Assembly (NCBI RefSeq): GCF_017654315.1
Contig: NZ_CP072203.1
Span: 2,666,001 to 2,730,000 of the forward strand
DNA length: 64,000 nucleotides
Source: Gordonia polyisoprenivorans
GTDB taxonomy: Bacteria; Actinomycetota; Actinomycetes; Mycobacteriales; Mycobacteriaceae
Reading direction: 5' to 3'
Within the stretch, counting starts at the first letter, position 1. Every line of letters begins with the position of its first letter. The notes under the pieces were generated by a model. That model saw only the letters and a list, made by a program, of their open reading frames with translations, was not told where the DNA came from and did no database searches. Shown in pieces: positions 41,743-51,343 of the stretch. Both the position numbers and the translations under genes were made by a program.

Positions 41743-43026
41743 TCACGCGCCGGTGAACACCAGCACGATCAATGCGATGTTGAGCAGCACGATCATTGCC
41801 GACGCGACGGTGGCCAGGATGCGCAGCGGCCAGCCGTCGGCGAACTCGCCCATGATCGATCGGTCGGCCGTCAACCGGCCCAGCGGGATGATCGCGAACG
41901 GGATTCCGAAACTCAGCACCACCTGCGAGAGCACCAGTGCCCATGTGGGATCGACCCCGATCGCGAGAACGACGAGAGCGGGGATCAGCGTGACCAGTCG
42001 GCGAACCAGCAGCGGCACCCGCTTGTGCAGAAGCCCGGCCATGATCGCCGCACCCGCCGACGACCCCACCGAGGTCGCGGCCAGGCCGCTCGCGAGCAGA
42101 CCGATCGCGAAGATGGTCGCCATTCCCGGCCCCATCGAGTCGGCCACGGCATGGTAGGCGCCCTCGATGGTGTCGGTGCCCTCCTTACCCAGCAGATTCT
42201 GCGCGGCCAGGAGCAGCAAGGCGATGTTGACGGCGCCGGCGATGGTCAGGGCGATCACCACATCCCACCGGGTGACGCGCACGAGTTTGCGTCGCCGGGG
42301 CAGGCTTTCGGTGACCCCGTGGCGATCGATGACCAGCGCCGAGTGGACGTAGATGGCGTGCGGCATGACCGTGGCACCCAGCATCGATGCCGCGAGCAAC
42401 ACCGTCTCGGGCCCCTCGAGACGGGGGATCATCCCGCCGAGCACGTCGCCGGCGGTCGGCGGGTTCACCACGAGCCCGGCGAGGAAGCCGACCACGATGA
42501 TCGCCAGCATGCCCACGATCACCGACTCGAAGACGCGTTGGCGGCGAGGGTTCTGCAGCAACAACATCAGCGTCGAGATGATACCCACGATCACCCCGCC
42601 CAGCACGAGGGGCAGGTCGAACAGCAGTTGGAGGGCGATCGCACCGCCGAGGACCTCGGCGAGGTCGGTGGCAATCGCCACCACCTCGGCCTGCACCCAG
42701 AATGCTTGGCGTTTGCGGCGACTCAGCCGCTCCCCGAGGAGACCGGGCAGACTGCGGCCGGTGACGATGCCGAGTTTGGCCGACTGGTACTGGATGAGCA
42801 TCGCGATGAGATTGGCGACGACGAGCACCCACACCAGCAGGAAGCCGTAGCGCGCGCCCGCGGTGATGTTGGCGGCCACGTTGCCGGGATCGACGTAGGC
42901 GATGGCCGCGACGAAGGCCGGACCGAACAGCGCCACGTGACGCAGCGAGCGCATGCGACGACCGCGGATGCGGCCGCGCGTCGACTCGGCTTCCGATCCG
43001 CTCTCGCGGGTGTCCACTTGGCTCAC
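41743..43026 (-). CDS. mntH: Nramp-family divalent metal transporter (MntH type)
   Basis: The 427-residue protein has about 11 membrane helices and the Nramp metal-site motifs: AYVDPGNVAAN in helix 1 and MLGATVMPHAIYVHSAL in helix 6. It takes up Mn(II), and also Fe(II), with protons. GTG 43026 gives the usual length; the ~30 residues before MRSLRHVALFGPAF are charged and variable. It lies on the same strand as mgtC, 274 bp upstream, but mgtC has its own promoter. A perfect 5-bp inverted repeat TTCGG-GTGA-CCGAA at 43080-43093 may be an operator. Confidence 0.92.
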   Translation of the reverse strand: MSQVDTRESGSEAESTRGRIRGRRMRSLRHVALFGPAFVAAIAYVDPGNVAANITAGARYGFLLVWVLVVANLIAMLIQYQSAKLGIVTGRSLPGLLGERLSRRKRQAFWVQAEVVAIATDLAEVLGGAIALQLLFDLPLVLGGVIVGIISTLMLLLQNPRRQRVFESVIVGMLAIIVVGFLAGLVVNPPTAGDVLGGMIPRLEGPETVLLAASMLGATVMPHAIYVHSALVIDRHGVTESLPRRRKLVRVTRWDVVIALTIAGAVNIALLLLAAQNLLGKEGTDTIEGAYHAVADSMGPGMATIFAIGLLASGLAATSVGSSAGAAIMAGLLHKRVPLLVRRLVTLIPALVVLAIGVDPTWALVLSQVVLSFGIPFAIIPLGRLTADRSIMGEFADGWPLRILATVASAMIVLLNIALIVLVFTGA

Positions 43027-43079
43027 CAGCCCAATGTGGCACACCAACGGCCGGTGATCAAGCGAGGCGAAACAAAAAG

Positions 43080-43093
43080 TTCGGGTGACCGAA
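43080..43093. promoter_or_regulatory. short palindrome upstream of mntH
   Basis: TTCGG GTGA CCGAA is a perfect inverted repeat 53 bases upstream of the mntH start. It could be a metal-regulator site, but it does not match the DtxR-type box and also lies close to the 3' end of the opposing neighbour's transcript, so the call is weak. Confidence 0.25.
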
Positions 43094-43096
43094 AAT

Positions 43097-45880
43097 TCAT
43101 CCCCGACCGAGTCGCCAGATCCGGTCACGGGACATCGGCGTCTCGTACGGGCGGGCGCCGATGGCGCGCCGAATGGCGTTGGCCAGAGCTGCCGCCACCG
43201 GATTGAACGGCGACTCGCTCATCGACTTCGCGCCGTAGGGCCCGAGGCGGTCGGAGGTCTCGGCGAACATCACCTCGGTGACCGGGATGTCGGCCATCTG
43301 CGGTACCCGATAGGTCCGCAGAACCGGTGTCAGCGGTACGCCCTTGCCGTCGAGCATGATCTCCTCGTACAGCGCCGAGCCGATGGCTTGCGCCACACCG
43401 CCTTCCACCTGGCCGAGGCACTGCTGGGGATTCATCACCGTGCCCGCGTCGGCGGCGTGCACCGACTGCAGGATCGCCACCGCGCCGGTCTCGGTGTTCA
43501 CCGCGACCCGAAAAGCCTGGACGTTGAACGCGATCGAGCGCAGATCGCCGCGTTCGATGCCGGTGGCCACGGCGCGCGGTCCGGTCGCCGAGTCCTGACG
43601 GTGCTCGGCGTCGATGGCGGCGAGCAGCTCGCCGAAGCCGAGCACCGTGGCGTCGACGACTGCTCCGTCCGGGCTCAGGCGCACCTCGGTGGCATCGCGG
43701 CCCGACAGCCTCGTGGCCGCCTCGACCAGCAGTTCGCGCAATCGCAGGGCAGCGCCGAAGACGGCCTTGCCGGCCACCGTGGTGCCGGCCGACGCGAACG
43801 CCCCCGTGTCATAGGCGGCGGCGTCGGTGTCGCCGTGGCGCAACGATACACGGGACAACTCGGTGGACATCGTGCTCGCCACGATCTGCGCCTGCACGGT
43901 CGTGGTGCCGTTGCCGAATTCGGCAGTGCCCGAACCGATGTGGTAGCGGCCGTCGGCGTCGACAGCCACCGTGACGGTGGCATGGTGCCCGCGCGGGGCC
44001 ATCGTCGCGATGGCGGCCAGCGCCATCCCCTCGCCGACCCGCCACTGCGGACCGGCCGGCGCGGCCACACCGTTGCCGCGTGCCAGGGCGGCCTGCGCGA
44101 GGTCCAGACACTGGTCGAGACCGTAGCTGCCGTACACCAGGTCGTCCTCGGGCTCGGGGTGGGCGATGAGCAGCGGATCGCCGTCGGCAACCGCATTACG
44201 TCTGCGCAGCTCGAACGGATCGATGTCGAGCGTCAGCGCCAACTCGTCCATCGCACTCTCGATCGCGAAGATCACCTGTCCCAACCCGTATCCGCGGAAC
44301 GCACCCGACGGTGGATTGTTGGTGTAGACGACCTCGGCGTCGATCCGCTTCACCGGGCAGTTGTAGACCGACACCGATTCGGCGCACGCATGGAACATCA
44401 CCCCGATCGCGTGGTTGCCGTAGGCGCCGGTGTCGGACAGGACGTCGACCTTCATCGCGGTCAGTCGCCCCGTCTCATCGGCGCCGAGTTCCACACCCAC
44501 CCGGAACGGATGCCGGTAGGTGGTGCGCGTCATCTCCTCCGTGCGCGTCATCTCGTAGGCGACCGGCCGGCCGGTGCGCAGGACGGCCAGCGCGACGAGA
44601 TCCTCGGTGAGCAGTTCCTGTTTGCCGCCGAAACCACCACCGACGCGTGCCGCGAAGACCCGAATCCGCTCGGGCGGCATCTCGAGCAGTAGCGCGAGTT
44701 CGTCGCGCACCAGGAACGGCACCTGGGTGCTGGTCCGCAGCACCAGACGGCCGTCGTCATCGATCCAGCCGAGGGTGCCGTGGGTTTCCAACTGGGCGTG
44801 CGACACCCGCCCGGTTTTCCACGTACCCCCGACCCGCGCCGCCGAGTCCTCCAGTGCGGCAACAACATCACCACCGAACCCGTCGTGGAATGCCGCGATC
44901 ACGTTGCGGCCGGCATCGACGACACGATCCTCGGGAGTGCGGTCGGGATGCACGAGTGCCGCGCCCGGCAGCCGGGCCTCCTCCGGATCGAACACGGCGG
45001 GCAACGGCTCGTAGGTCACCTCGATGAGGCGACACGCCTCCTCGGCGGCCGCCGCGGTGTCGGCGACGACGGCGGCCACGCGCTGACCGACGAATCGCAC
45101 CACCGGATCGAGGACGAGGGTGTCGTCGGGATCGTCGTCGCGGGACTCGTGCCGGGCGGTGGAGAACCGGCGGGTGCTCACGTTCTCGTGGGTCAGGATG
45201 AGCGAGACGCCGGGCACCGACGATGCCGCCGCGGTGTCGATGGCGGTGATCCGGGCGTGCGGATGCGGGGAGCCGAGTACGCGCAGGAACTGCGTACCGG
45301 GCACATCGATGTCGAAGGTGTACGGCTCGGTGCCGGTGACGACGCGCTGCGCGGCAAGAGGATTGGCGGACGCGCCGACGCCGCACGAGGTCGCACAGGT
45401 TTCGGCGGCGGTCGGGGTTTCCGAACAATGGGCGCGTTCGGTTCGGGCCACGCCGTCCCGGATGGCGGCATCGACGGCCCGATAGCCGGTGCAGCGGCAC
45501 AGGTTTCCCTTCATCCGCCGCGGTAGGTCCTCGAGGTCGGCGGGCTCGAGGGTGGACGCGGTGACGATCATCCCCGCGGTGCAGAAACCGCACTGGAACC
45601 CGAAGTTGTCGACGAAGGACTGCTGCATGGGATGCAGAGCGCCCGGGGTGCCCAGGCCCGAGACCGTGGTCACCGACGCCCCGTCGGCGCGCACCGCCGG
45701 AAAGATGCACGAGTGTACCGGTGTGCCGTCGACCAGCACCGAGCACGCGCCGCAGTCGCCGGCGTCGCAGCCCTTCTTGACCTCGAAATGGCCGTTGTCG
45801 CGCAACAGGGTTCGCAGGCACTGCCCCGGGCGGGGTCGGGTGTCGACGGATTCGCCGTTGATCTCCATGTGCACGGTCAC
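43097..45880 (-). CDS. molybdenum hydroxylase, fused 2Fe-2S plus molybdopterin-binding subunit (xanthine dehydrogenase family)
   Basis: The 927-residue subunit starts with a 2Fe-2S domain (Cys38, 43, 46, 58 in CDAGDCGACSV...HSC) and a second cluster domain (Cys97, 100, 128, 130 in QCGFC and NLCRCTGY). The large molybdenum domain follows, with VGGGFGGKQE, the substrate region GAFRGYGLGQ and C-terminal QCLGQVEGGVAQAIG. Usually these are separate subunits or one chain with an FAD domain between; here FAD is a separate gene and Fe-S and Moco are joined. The joining linker carries three extra cysteines (C152, C162, C166). GTG 45880 overlaps the FAD gene stop (GTGA). With the neighbouring deaminase a purine substrate is likely. 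Confidence 0.88.
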   Translation of the reverse strand: MTVHMEINGESVDTRPRPGQCLRTLLRDNGHFEVKKGCDAGDCGACSVLVDGTPVHSCIFPAVRADGASVTTVSGLGTPGALHPMQQSFVDNFGFQCGFCTAGMIVTASTLEPADLEDLPRRMKGNLCRCTGYRAVDAAIRDGVARTERAHCSETPTAAETCATSCGVGASANPLAAQRVVTGTEPYTFDIDVPGTQFLRVLGSPHPHARITAIDTAAASSVPGVSLILTHENVSTRRFSTARHESRDDDPDDTLVLDPVVRFVGQRVAAVVADTAAAAEEACRLIEVTYEPLPAVFDPEEARLPGAALVHPDRTPEDRVVDAGRNVIAAFHDGFGGDVVAALEDSAARVGGTWKTGRVSHAQLETHGTLGWIDDDGRLVLRTSTQVPFLVRDELALLLEMPPERIRVFAARVGGGFGGKQELLTEDLVALAVLRTGRPVAYEMTRTEEMTRTTYRHPFRVGVELGADETGRLTAMKVDVLSDTGAYGNHAIGVMFHACAESVSVYNCPVKRIDAEVVYTNNPPSGAFRGYGLGQVIFAIESAMDELALTLDIDPFELRRRNAVADGDPLLIAHPEPEDDLVYGSYGLDQCLDLAQAALARGNGVAAPAGPQWRVGEGMALAAIATMAPRGHHATVTVAVDADGRYHIGSGTAEFGNGTTTVQAQIVASTMSTELSRVSLRHGDTDAAAYDTGAFASAGTTVAGKAVFGAALRLRELLVEAATRLSGRDATEVRLSPDGAVVDATVLGFGELLAAIDAEHRQDSATGPRAVATGIERGDLRSIAFNVQAFRVAVNTETGAVAILQSVHAADAGTVMNPQQCLGQVEGGVAQAIGSALYEEIMLDGKGVPLTPVLRTYRVPQMADIPVTEVMFAETSDRLGPYGAKSMSESPFNPVAAALANAIRRAIGARPYETPMSRDRIWRLGRG

Positions 45881-46701
45881 CACCCCCGACCGGGGTCGGT
45901 GGCGAGTTCTGCGCGGATCTCGTCGGCGAGCACCGCGCTGACCGCGCGGCGCCAGTCCGCGGAGCCGAGCGGATCGGTGTAATAGCCGGGCGCGGAGTCG
46001 ATGTCGGCGCGCAGTACCTCCGCATCGGGCAGCGTCGGATAGCGCAGTACCGTAGGCCACCCGGTGGCCGCGGTGATGCCGAAGACCGCGGTGCCGTCCT
46101 CGTCGACGCGCCCGGTGACCACCGCACCGGAGCGCCCGAGCTCGGCGAGTGCGATCTTGCGCATGCCGGTCCGTGCGCGCAGCGCATAGCCCGGAAAGTC
46201 GATGGCACGCAGCACCTCTCCCGGTGCCAGGGTGTTGGTGCCGTTACCGGTGACCAGTTCGGCCACCGGCACGCGGCGCTCACCCCCGCCGGGACACCAG
46301 ATCAGTGCCTCGGCATCGAGTGCGACGGCCAACGACACCATTGACGCGGCCGCGAACGAGCGGCAGATGTTGCCGCCGACAGTGGCCACATTCCAGATCT
46401 TGAACGACGCCAACAATGCTGTCGCACATTGGAAGAACAGGGGGTGGGCGCGCCGGCCGGGCCGCTCGGGCAACGAGGCGAGAGTCGCGATCGGGCAGGT
46501 GGCCGCGACACGAAGACCGCCATCGGGCAGATCCTCGATATCGGACCACCCCATCCCGGTGATGTCGACGACGCCGGTCGCGTCCACCTGCGGCTCGCTG
46601 AAGAACCACGTTCCGCCCGCGACGATCCGCTCACCGGGCGCCAGCGTCAGGTCGTCGCGCGTGTGTGCGTGTCGATACGAGCTGATGGTGTTGAGGTCCA
46701 C
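45877..46701 (-). CDS. FAD-binding subunit of the molybdenum hydroxylase
   Basis: The 274-residue protein has the vanillyl-alcohol-oxidase-type FAD fold of CoxM/XdhB subunits: ERIVAGGTWFFSEPQ as the first pyrophosphate loop and IWNVATVGGNICRSFAAASMVS as the second, then a C-terminal FAD subunit domain. It passes electrons from the Fe-S clusters to NAD or another acceptor. GTG 46701 follows TAGGAGGAG. It overlaps the fused catalytic gene by four bases (GTGA) and follows the amidohydrolase gene by eight bases, so the three form one operon. Confidence 0.88.
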   Translation of the reverse strand: MDLNTISSYRHAHTRDDLTLAPGERIVAGGTWFFSEPQVDATGVVDITGMGWSDIEDLPDGGLRVAATCPIATLASLPERPGRRAHPLFFQCATALLASFKIWNVATVGGNICRSFAAASMVSLAVALDAEALIWCPGGGERRVPVAELVTGNGTNTLAPGEVLRAIDFPGYALRARTGMRKIALAELGRSGAVVTGRVDEDGTAVFGITAATGWPTVLRYPTLPDAEVLRADIDSAPGYYTDPLGSADWRRAVSAVLADEIRAELATDPGRGW

Positions 46702-46709
46702 GACTCCTC

Positions 46710-48074
46710 CTATCCGGCCTTGTCCAGCAGGCGACGATGCTCGGCGGCACAGTCGGCGGCCACCGCGTCGAGGTCGGCGGTCACCAGGTCGTTGTCGGTG
46801 ACGATACGGCGCCCGCCCACCCAGGTTCCGCGAATCGGTGGGATGGCGCCGAGGACCAGGGCGGCGACCGGATCGTCGATGCCCGCGTGCGCGAGTCCGC
46901 TGATGTCCCACAGCACGAGATCAGCGAGTTTGCCGACCTCGATTGACCCGATCTCCTTGTCGCGCCCGAGGACCCGGGCGCCACCGAGGGTGGCCAACTC
47001 GATCGCGGTGCGGGTGGTCAGAGCGGTCGGGCCGCCGCGGGCGCGCGCCATCAGCACCGCCTGATGCGCTTCCTCGAGCAGTCGCGCCGACTCGTTGGAG
47101 GCCGCGCCGTCGACGCCGAGTCCGACGGGTACACCGGCATCGACGAGCTCACGGGTGCGGCAGATCCGGTTGCCCAGACGGGCATTGGAGGTCGGGCAGT
47201 GCGCGACCCCGGTCGAGGTGGCGGCCAGGCGTGCGATCTCGTCGTCGGCGAATTCGATGCCGTGCGCGAACCATACGTCGTCGCCGACCCACCCGACCGA
47301 CTCCATGTACTGCAATGGGGTACAGCCGAAATGCTGGTCGCAGTAGGTGTTCTCGTCCGGCGACTCGGCCAGATGGGTGTGCATCCGCACACCGAGTTCG
47401 CGTGCCAGCGTGGCGGACTCGCGGAGCAGGTCGGTGGTGACGGAGAACGGGGAGCACGGTGCGAGAGCGATCCGCAGCATGGATTCCGGGCTCGGGTCGT
47501 GCCAGCGTGCGACGGCGTCGGTGCAGGCGGTGAGGATCTCGTCGATGCCCTGCACCACCGAATCGGGCGGCAGGCCGCCGTCCTTCTCCGAGAGGTCCAT
47601 TGATCCGCGGGTCGGATGGAATCGCAGGCCGATGGTGGCCGCGGCACCGATCTCGGCGCCGAGGAGATCACCGCCCTCCCGGGGAAAGACGTAGTGGTGG
47701 TCGGTGGTGGTGGTGCAGCCCGACATCACCAGCTGGCCGATGCCACCGAGAGCGGCGGTGTGCACCGCGGTCTCGTCGATCCCGGCCCAGATCGGGTAGA
47801 GCGTCGTCAGCCACTGGAACAGCGTGTGATCGGCGGCCAGACCCCGGGTGATCCACTGGTAGAGGTGGTGATGGGTGTTCACCAGACCCGGGGTCAGCAC
47901 GCAGCCGCTGCCGTCGACGTGGATCACCTCGGCGGGCAGGTCGTCGATCGGGTCGGTGGACACCGCGGTGATGGTGGCGCCGTCGATCAGCACCGATGCC
48001 GACGACAGCTCGCGGCGGTGCTCGTCGACGGTGATGACGTGTGCGTTGTGAATGAGGGTTCCAGCCACCGCCAC
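46710..48074 (-). CDS. amidohydrolase of the 8-oxoguanine deaminase / TrzN-AtzB-like group
   Basis: The 454-residue cytosolic enzyme has the metal ligands of the amidohydrolase superfamily: GLVNTHHHLYQW (HxH-type, with an additional His), THLAESPDE, WFAHGIEF and GLGVDGAASNES. The sequence NTHHHLYQWITRGL is characteristic of 8-oxoguanine and hydroxy-s-triazine deaminases and differs from guanine deaminases proper. Together with the molybdenum hydroxylase encoded directly downstream, a purine- or oxopurine-catabolic pair is the best reading. GTG 48074 gives a start two residues before the first beta-strand. It is the first gene of the operon. Confidence 0.85.
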   Translation of the reverse strand: MAVAGTLIHNAHVITVDEHRRELSSASVLIDGATITAVSTDPIDDLPAEVIHVDGSGCVLTPGLVNTHHHLYQWITRGLAADHTLFQWLTTLYPIWAGIDETAVHTAALGGIGQLVMSGCTTTTDHHYVFPREGGDLLGAEIGAAATIGLRFHPTRGSMDLSEKDGGLPPDSVVQGIDEILTACTDAVARWHDPSPESMLRIALAPCSPFSVTTDLLRESATLARELGVRMHTHLAESPDENTYCDQHFGCTPLQYMESVGWVGDDVWFAHGIEFADDEIARLAATSTGVAHCPTSNARLGNRICRTRELVDAGVPVGLGVDGAASNESARLLEEAHQAVLMARARGGPTALTTRTAIELATLGGARVLGRDKEIGSIEVGKLADLVLWDISGLAHAGIDDPVAALVLGAIPPIRGTWVGGRRIVTDNDLVTADLDAVAADCAAEHRRLLDKAG

Positions 48075-48091
48075 ACGCTACGACGGCTCGG

Positions 48092-49735
48092 TTACGGCGA
48101 TATTTCGCCGCGGATCTCGCGCGCCCGGTCGGGGCCTTCAGTGTCTGTGGTGCCCACGGCACCGTCAGGGCCATCAGGGATAGACGGGTCGCGACCACCG
48201 AGCGCGTCGATCGTCTCGACCTCGAGTCGACGCGACGTGGGGATGGCCATGGCCAGCGCCGCGGCCACGACACACGCGACCAGCGAGACGATCGACGCGA
48301 TGAGGTAGCCGTTGGTGTCGGGCACGACGATCGCGCCGCCGGGTATCGAGATCTGCACCGTCGACCAGGTCAGCACCATGCCCACCACCGCGGCCGAGGT
48401 GGACGTGCCGACCACACGCATGAGTGCGTTGACCCCGTTGGCCTCGCCGGTCTGCGCGACCGGCACCGCGCGCATGATCAGCGCGGGCATGGCCGAGTAG
48501 GCGATCCCGAGGCCTGCTCCGGTGAGGCAGGCGACGATGAGCATGATCCACCACGTGAATCCGCCGGTGAGCAGGAGGACGAGGAACACGACGTAGCCGA
48601 GGCCGATGACCAGGCCGCCGACGGCCAGCGAGACCCGGGGGCCCGCGCGGTCGGTCAGCCAGGCGCTGACATGGGAGAACACGAACATGAGGATGCCGCT
48701 GGGGGCGAGGACGAGGCTGGCCATCAGCATGTCGAAGCCCAGACCGATCGGTGCGCTCGTGGGCGCCATGAGGAGTTGGATGGGCATCAACTGCATCGAG
48801 TAGAACGCGAACCCGGTGGCCACCGACGCGATGTTGGTCAGCAGGACCGGCGTGTCGAGGGCGACGCCGAGGTCGATCAGCGGGGTGTCGCGGCGGCGCT
48901 CCCAGCGCCACCAGGCGACGGCGACGATCAGGAAGGCGATCACCACGCCGAGCGTCGTAGGCGAGGTCCACCCCCAGCTCGCGCCCTTGGAGAGCGGAAG
49001 GAGCAGACACACGAGCATCGCCGCCAGACCGGCGGCGCCGAGCAAATCGAATCGGCCCCCGGCCCGACCGCGACTCTCCGGGACGGTCAGGGCGATCCCG
49101 ACCGCGGCCATTCCGGCGGCGCCTGCGCACAACCAGAACAGGGCGTGCCATCCGATGTTCTGGGCGATGAACGCACTCACCGGCAATCCCAGCGCTCCGC
49201 CGACGCCCAGTGATGCGCTCATCGTGCCGACCGAGGAGCCGAGGTGGCGGGCCGGCACGATGTCGCGCATCACGCTGATGCCCAGTGCGATGGTGCCGAA
49301 TCCGAGTCCCTGCAGTCCGCGTCCGATGAGGAAGGGCAGCAGTGCACCGGAGAGCGCGCACAGGATCGATCCGGCTGCAACGCATCCCATGCTGGCGAGC
49401 AGCATTCGTCGTTTGCCGTACATGTCACCGAGTCGACCGCCGATGGGGGTGATCACCGCGCCGGCCAGCAGGGTCATCGTGAGTGCCCAGGTGGTGTCCG
49501 ACGGTGCGGCGTGCAGGAGGTCGGGCAGCTGCGGGATCAGTGGCACGATGATCGTCTGCATCAACGCCACCACGATCCCGGCCGCGCACAGCACCGCGAC
49601 GGCTGCGCGCGGGTGGGTCTGCGGATGGCTCCCGGACCCAGGATCCGCTGATCCAGAACCCCCTGAGCCAGAACCCCCTGAGCCGGGACCCACTGACTCG
49701 TAACCCCCAGCGCGATTCGTCGCCGACACCAGCAT
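48092..49735 (-). CDS. MFS drug-resistance transporter, DHA2 (14-helix) family
   Basis: The 547-residue membrane protein has about 14 helices, the MFS loop motif GGRLGDMYGKRRML between helices 2 and 3, and motif C GVGGALGLPVSAFIA, so it is an H+-coupled exporter. The N-terminus is odd: about 25 residues of Gly/Ser (GPGSGGSGSGGSGSADPGSG) encoded by a 15-bp tandem repeat at 49636-49695. ATG 49735 follows GGAGG closely; TTG 49738 or GTG 49729 are possible. It lies 18 bp upstream of the amidohydrolase gene on the same strand and could export a metabolite of that operon or an unrelated drug. Confidence 0.85.
   Translation of the reverse strand: MLVSATNRAGGYESVGPGSGGSGSGGSGSADPGSGSHPQTHPRAAVAVLCAAGIVVALMQTIIVPLIPQLPDLLHAAPSDTTWALTMTLLAGAVITPIGGRLGDMYGKRRMLLASMGCVAAGSILCALSGALLPFLIGRGLQGLGFGTIALGISVMRDIVPARHLGSSVGTMSASLGVGGALGLPVSAFIAQNIGWHALFWLCAGAAGMAAVGIALTVPESRGRAGGRFDLLGAAGLAAMLVCLLLPLSKGASWGWTSPTTLGVVIAFLIVAVAWWRWERRRDTPLIDLGVALDTPVLLTNIASVATGFAFYSMQLMPIQLLMAPTSAPIGLGFDMLMASLVLAPSGILMFVFSHVSAWLTDRAGPRVSLAVGGLVIGLGYVVFLVLLLTGGFTWWIMLIVACLTGAGLGIAYSAMPALIMRAVPVAQTGEANGVNALMRVVGTSTSAAVVGMVLTWSTVQISIPGGAIVVPDTNGYLIASIVSLVACVVAAALAMAIPTSRRLEVETIDALGGRDPSIPDGPDGAVGTTDTEGPDRAREIRGEISP
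49636..49695. repeat. four 15-bp tandem repeats inside the MFS gene
   Basis: Units 49636-49650, 49651-49665, 49666-49680 and 49681-49695 share the pattern AGCCAGAACCCCCTG; the two central units differ at one base. They are in frame and encode Gly/Ser-rich five-residue repeats on the minus strand, so unit number could vary without a frameshift. Confidence 0.75.
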
Positions 49736-49799
49736 CAACCTCCGCCGCTCACGCTATCCGACGCCGCCGAACGAGCGATCGGTGGTATTGCCGGAGGGG

Positions 49800-51224
49800 T
49801 CACATGGGCGCCGGTCGGTAGGGGACGGCGTCGCCGATGGTGGCATCGACGTGGATGGCCCGGCCGAGCTGGGGGAAGGCCCGCTGCGGGCATGCCGGGC
49901 GATCGCACACCTTGCATCCCGCTCCGATCGGCACGGCCATCCGGGTGTCGGTGACATCGACGCCGGTCGAGTACACCAGTCGATCGGCGTGGGCGAGGTC
50001 GCAGCCGAGGCCGATCGCGAAGCCGGTGCGCGGGGTGAGGAAGCCGTGCGGGTCGCCGGTGGTGCGGGCGAGCCAGAAGTACGAACGGCCGTCGGGCATC
50101 TGCGACACCTGGGTCACGATGCGTCCCGGAGTGGCGAAGGCATCGTGCACCACCCACAGCGGGCAACTGCCGCCGACGCGAGAGAAATGAAACGCCGTCG
50201 CCGACTGCCGTTTCGAGATGTTCCCGGCCCGGTCGGTGCGGACGAAGATGAACGGTATGCCGCGACTGCCGGGTCGCTGGAGGGTCGAGAGCCGATGGCA
50301 GATCGTCTCGAAGCCCACCTCGAAGCCCACGCTGAGCAGTTCGATGTCGTAGCGGGCGCTCTCCGCGGCGGAACGGAATCGCTCGTAGGGCAGCAGCAGT
50401 GCTCCGGCGAAATAGTTGGCGAGACCGATGCGTGCGACCGGGATCGTTGCAGCACTGAGGTTCTCGGCACCGGCGAGGATGTCGTCGATGGTGGCGCCCT
50501 GATCCAGTAGCGCCAGCTGGGTGGCGAGCTGGAAAGCGCGTTGTCCGGCGCTCAGGCGGCCGGCGAGATGAATCACCTTCTCGCCCGCGTCGAATCGGCG
50601 TTTGGGTACCGTGACCGCCGAATGCGGGTCGGCGTCATGGGTGATCGACACGCGGATGTCAAAGCGCCGCCGTATCACCTGCGCCAGTTGCAGATCGAGC
50701 CCGCCGATGTGCAGGTCCTCGTCGTCGAAGAGTCGCTCGGCGGCCTCGTCGAGTGCGCCGATGTAGTTCTTGCGGTCGTAGAAGAAGTCGCGCACCTCCT
50801 CGAACGGCATGGGTTCATTCGCGATTCCCGGGTCGGTGATCCGGCCGCCATAGGTTTCGAGCTCGGTGGTCGCGGCGGTGAGCCTGCGGTGCAGCGCCAC
50901 CAGTGTTCGTCCGACCGCGGGCATGCGTCCGACGAGTTCGGTGATCTCCGCGCGCGTCACCTCGGCGGAATCGCTGTGTGCGCCGAGCGCCTCGGCGAGG
51001 TCGGCGACGAGCCGCGCGTCGGTGTCGGTGGCGAAGTAGTCGGCGTCGAGTTCGAACTCGCGGGTGAGGGCGAGCAGGACGGGCACGGTGATGGGGCGCT
51101 GGTCGTTCTCGAGTTGGTTCACGTAGCTCGTCGATATCTCGATGCGCCGGGCCAGCGCGGCCTGCGAGAGCCCGCGCTCGTCGCGGAGTCGGCGCAGTCG
51201 CGCGCCCACGAACATCTTCGCCAT
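49800..51224 (-). CDS. prpR: short-chain fatty acid / methylcitrate cycle regulator (PrpR, RamB family)
   Basis: The 474-residue regulator has an XRE-type helix-turn-helix at the N-terminus ([33 protein letters not shown]), the DUF955/IrrE-like metallopeptidase-type middle domain and the ScfR domain. It ends in a cysteine cluster [13 protein letters not shown], which in mycobacterial PrpR belongs to an Fe-S cluster region. PrpR activates prpDC in response to propionyl-CoA. It is divergent from prpD with 119 bp between starts. ATG 51224 is preferred over ATG 51254, which gives 10 extra residues. Confidence 0.92.
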   Translation of the reverse strand: MAKMFVGARLRRLRDERGLSQAALARRIEISTSYVNQLENDQRPITVPVLLALTREFELDADYFATDTDARLVADLAEALGAHSDSAEVTRAEITELVGRMPAVGRTLVALHRRLTAATTELETYGGRITDPGIANEPMPFEEVRDFFYDRKNYIGALDEAAERLFDDEDLHIGGLDLQLAQVIRRRFDIRVSITHDADPHSAVTVPKRRFDAGEKVIHLAGRLSAGQRAFQLATQLALLDQGATIDDILAGAENLSAATIPVARIGLANYFAGALLLPYERFRSAAESARYDIELLSVGFEVGFETICHRLSTLQRPGSRGIPFIFVRTDRAGNISKRQSATAFHFSRVGGSCPLWVVHDAFATPGRIVTQVSQMPDGRSYFWLARTTGDPHGFLTPRTGFAIGLGCDLAHADRLVYSTGVDVTDTRMAVPIGAGCKVCDRPACPQRAFPQLGRAIHVDATIGDAVPYRPAPM

Positions 51225-51256
51225 GGCAGGCACAGTACCCGCCGCGATGTTCACAA

Positions 51257-51343
51257 CATTTGCAGAATCTCACGGACAGATCCACCAAAATACACATCTG
51301 CCAGGTCTTTCGCGTACCTTCCGGGCCTGCGTACGGTGCAAAC
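51257..51343. promoter_or_regulatory. candidate PrpR/RamB binding sites between prpR and prpD
   Basis: The divergent control region holds ATTTGCAGAA at 51258-51267 and GTGCAAAC at 51337-51344, both close to the RamB/PrpR word TTTGCAAA (or its half). The second touches the prpD start. Function as operator sites is inferred from family knowledge. Confidence 0.4.

Noticed and set aside
44574..45526. Plus-strand frames across the molybdenum hydroxylase gene
   Set aside because: They are shadows of the Fe-S/Moco subunit, whose cluster motifs on the minus strand are complete.
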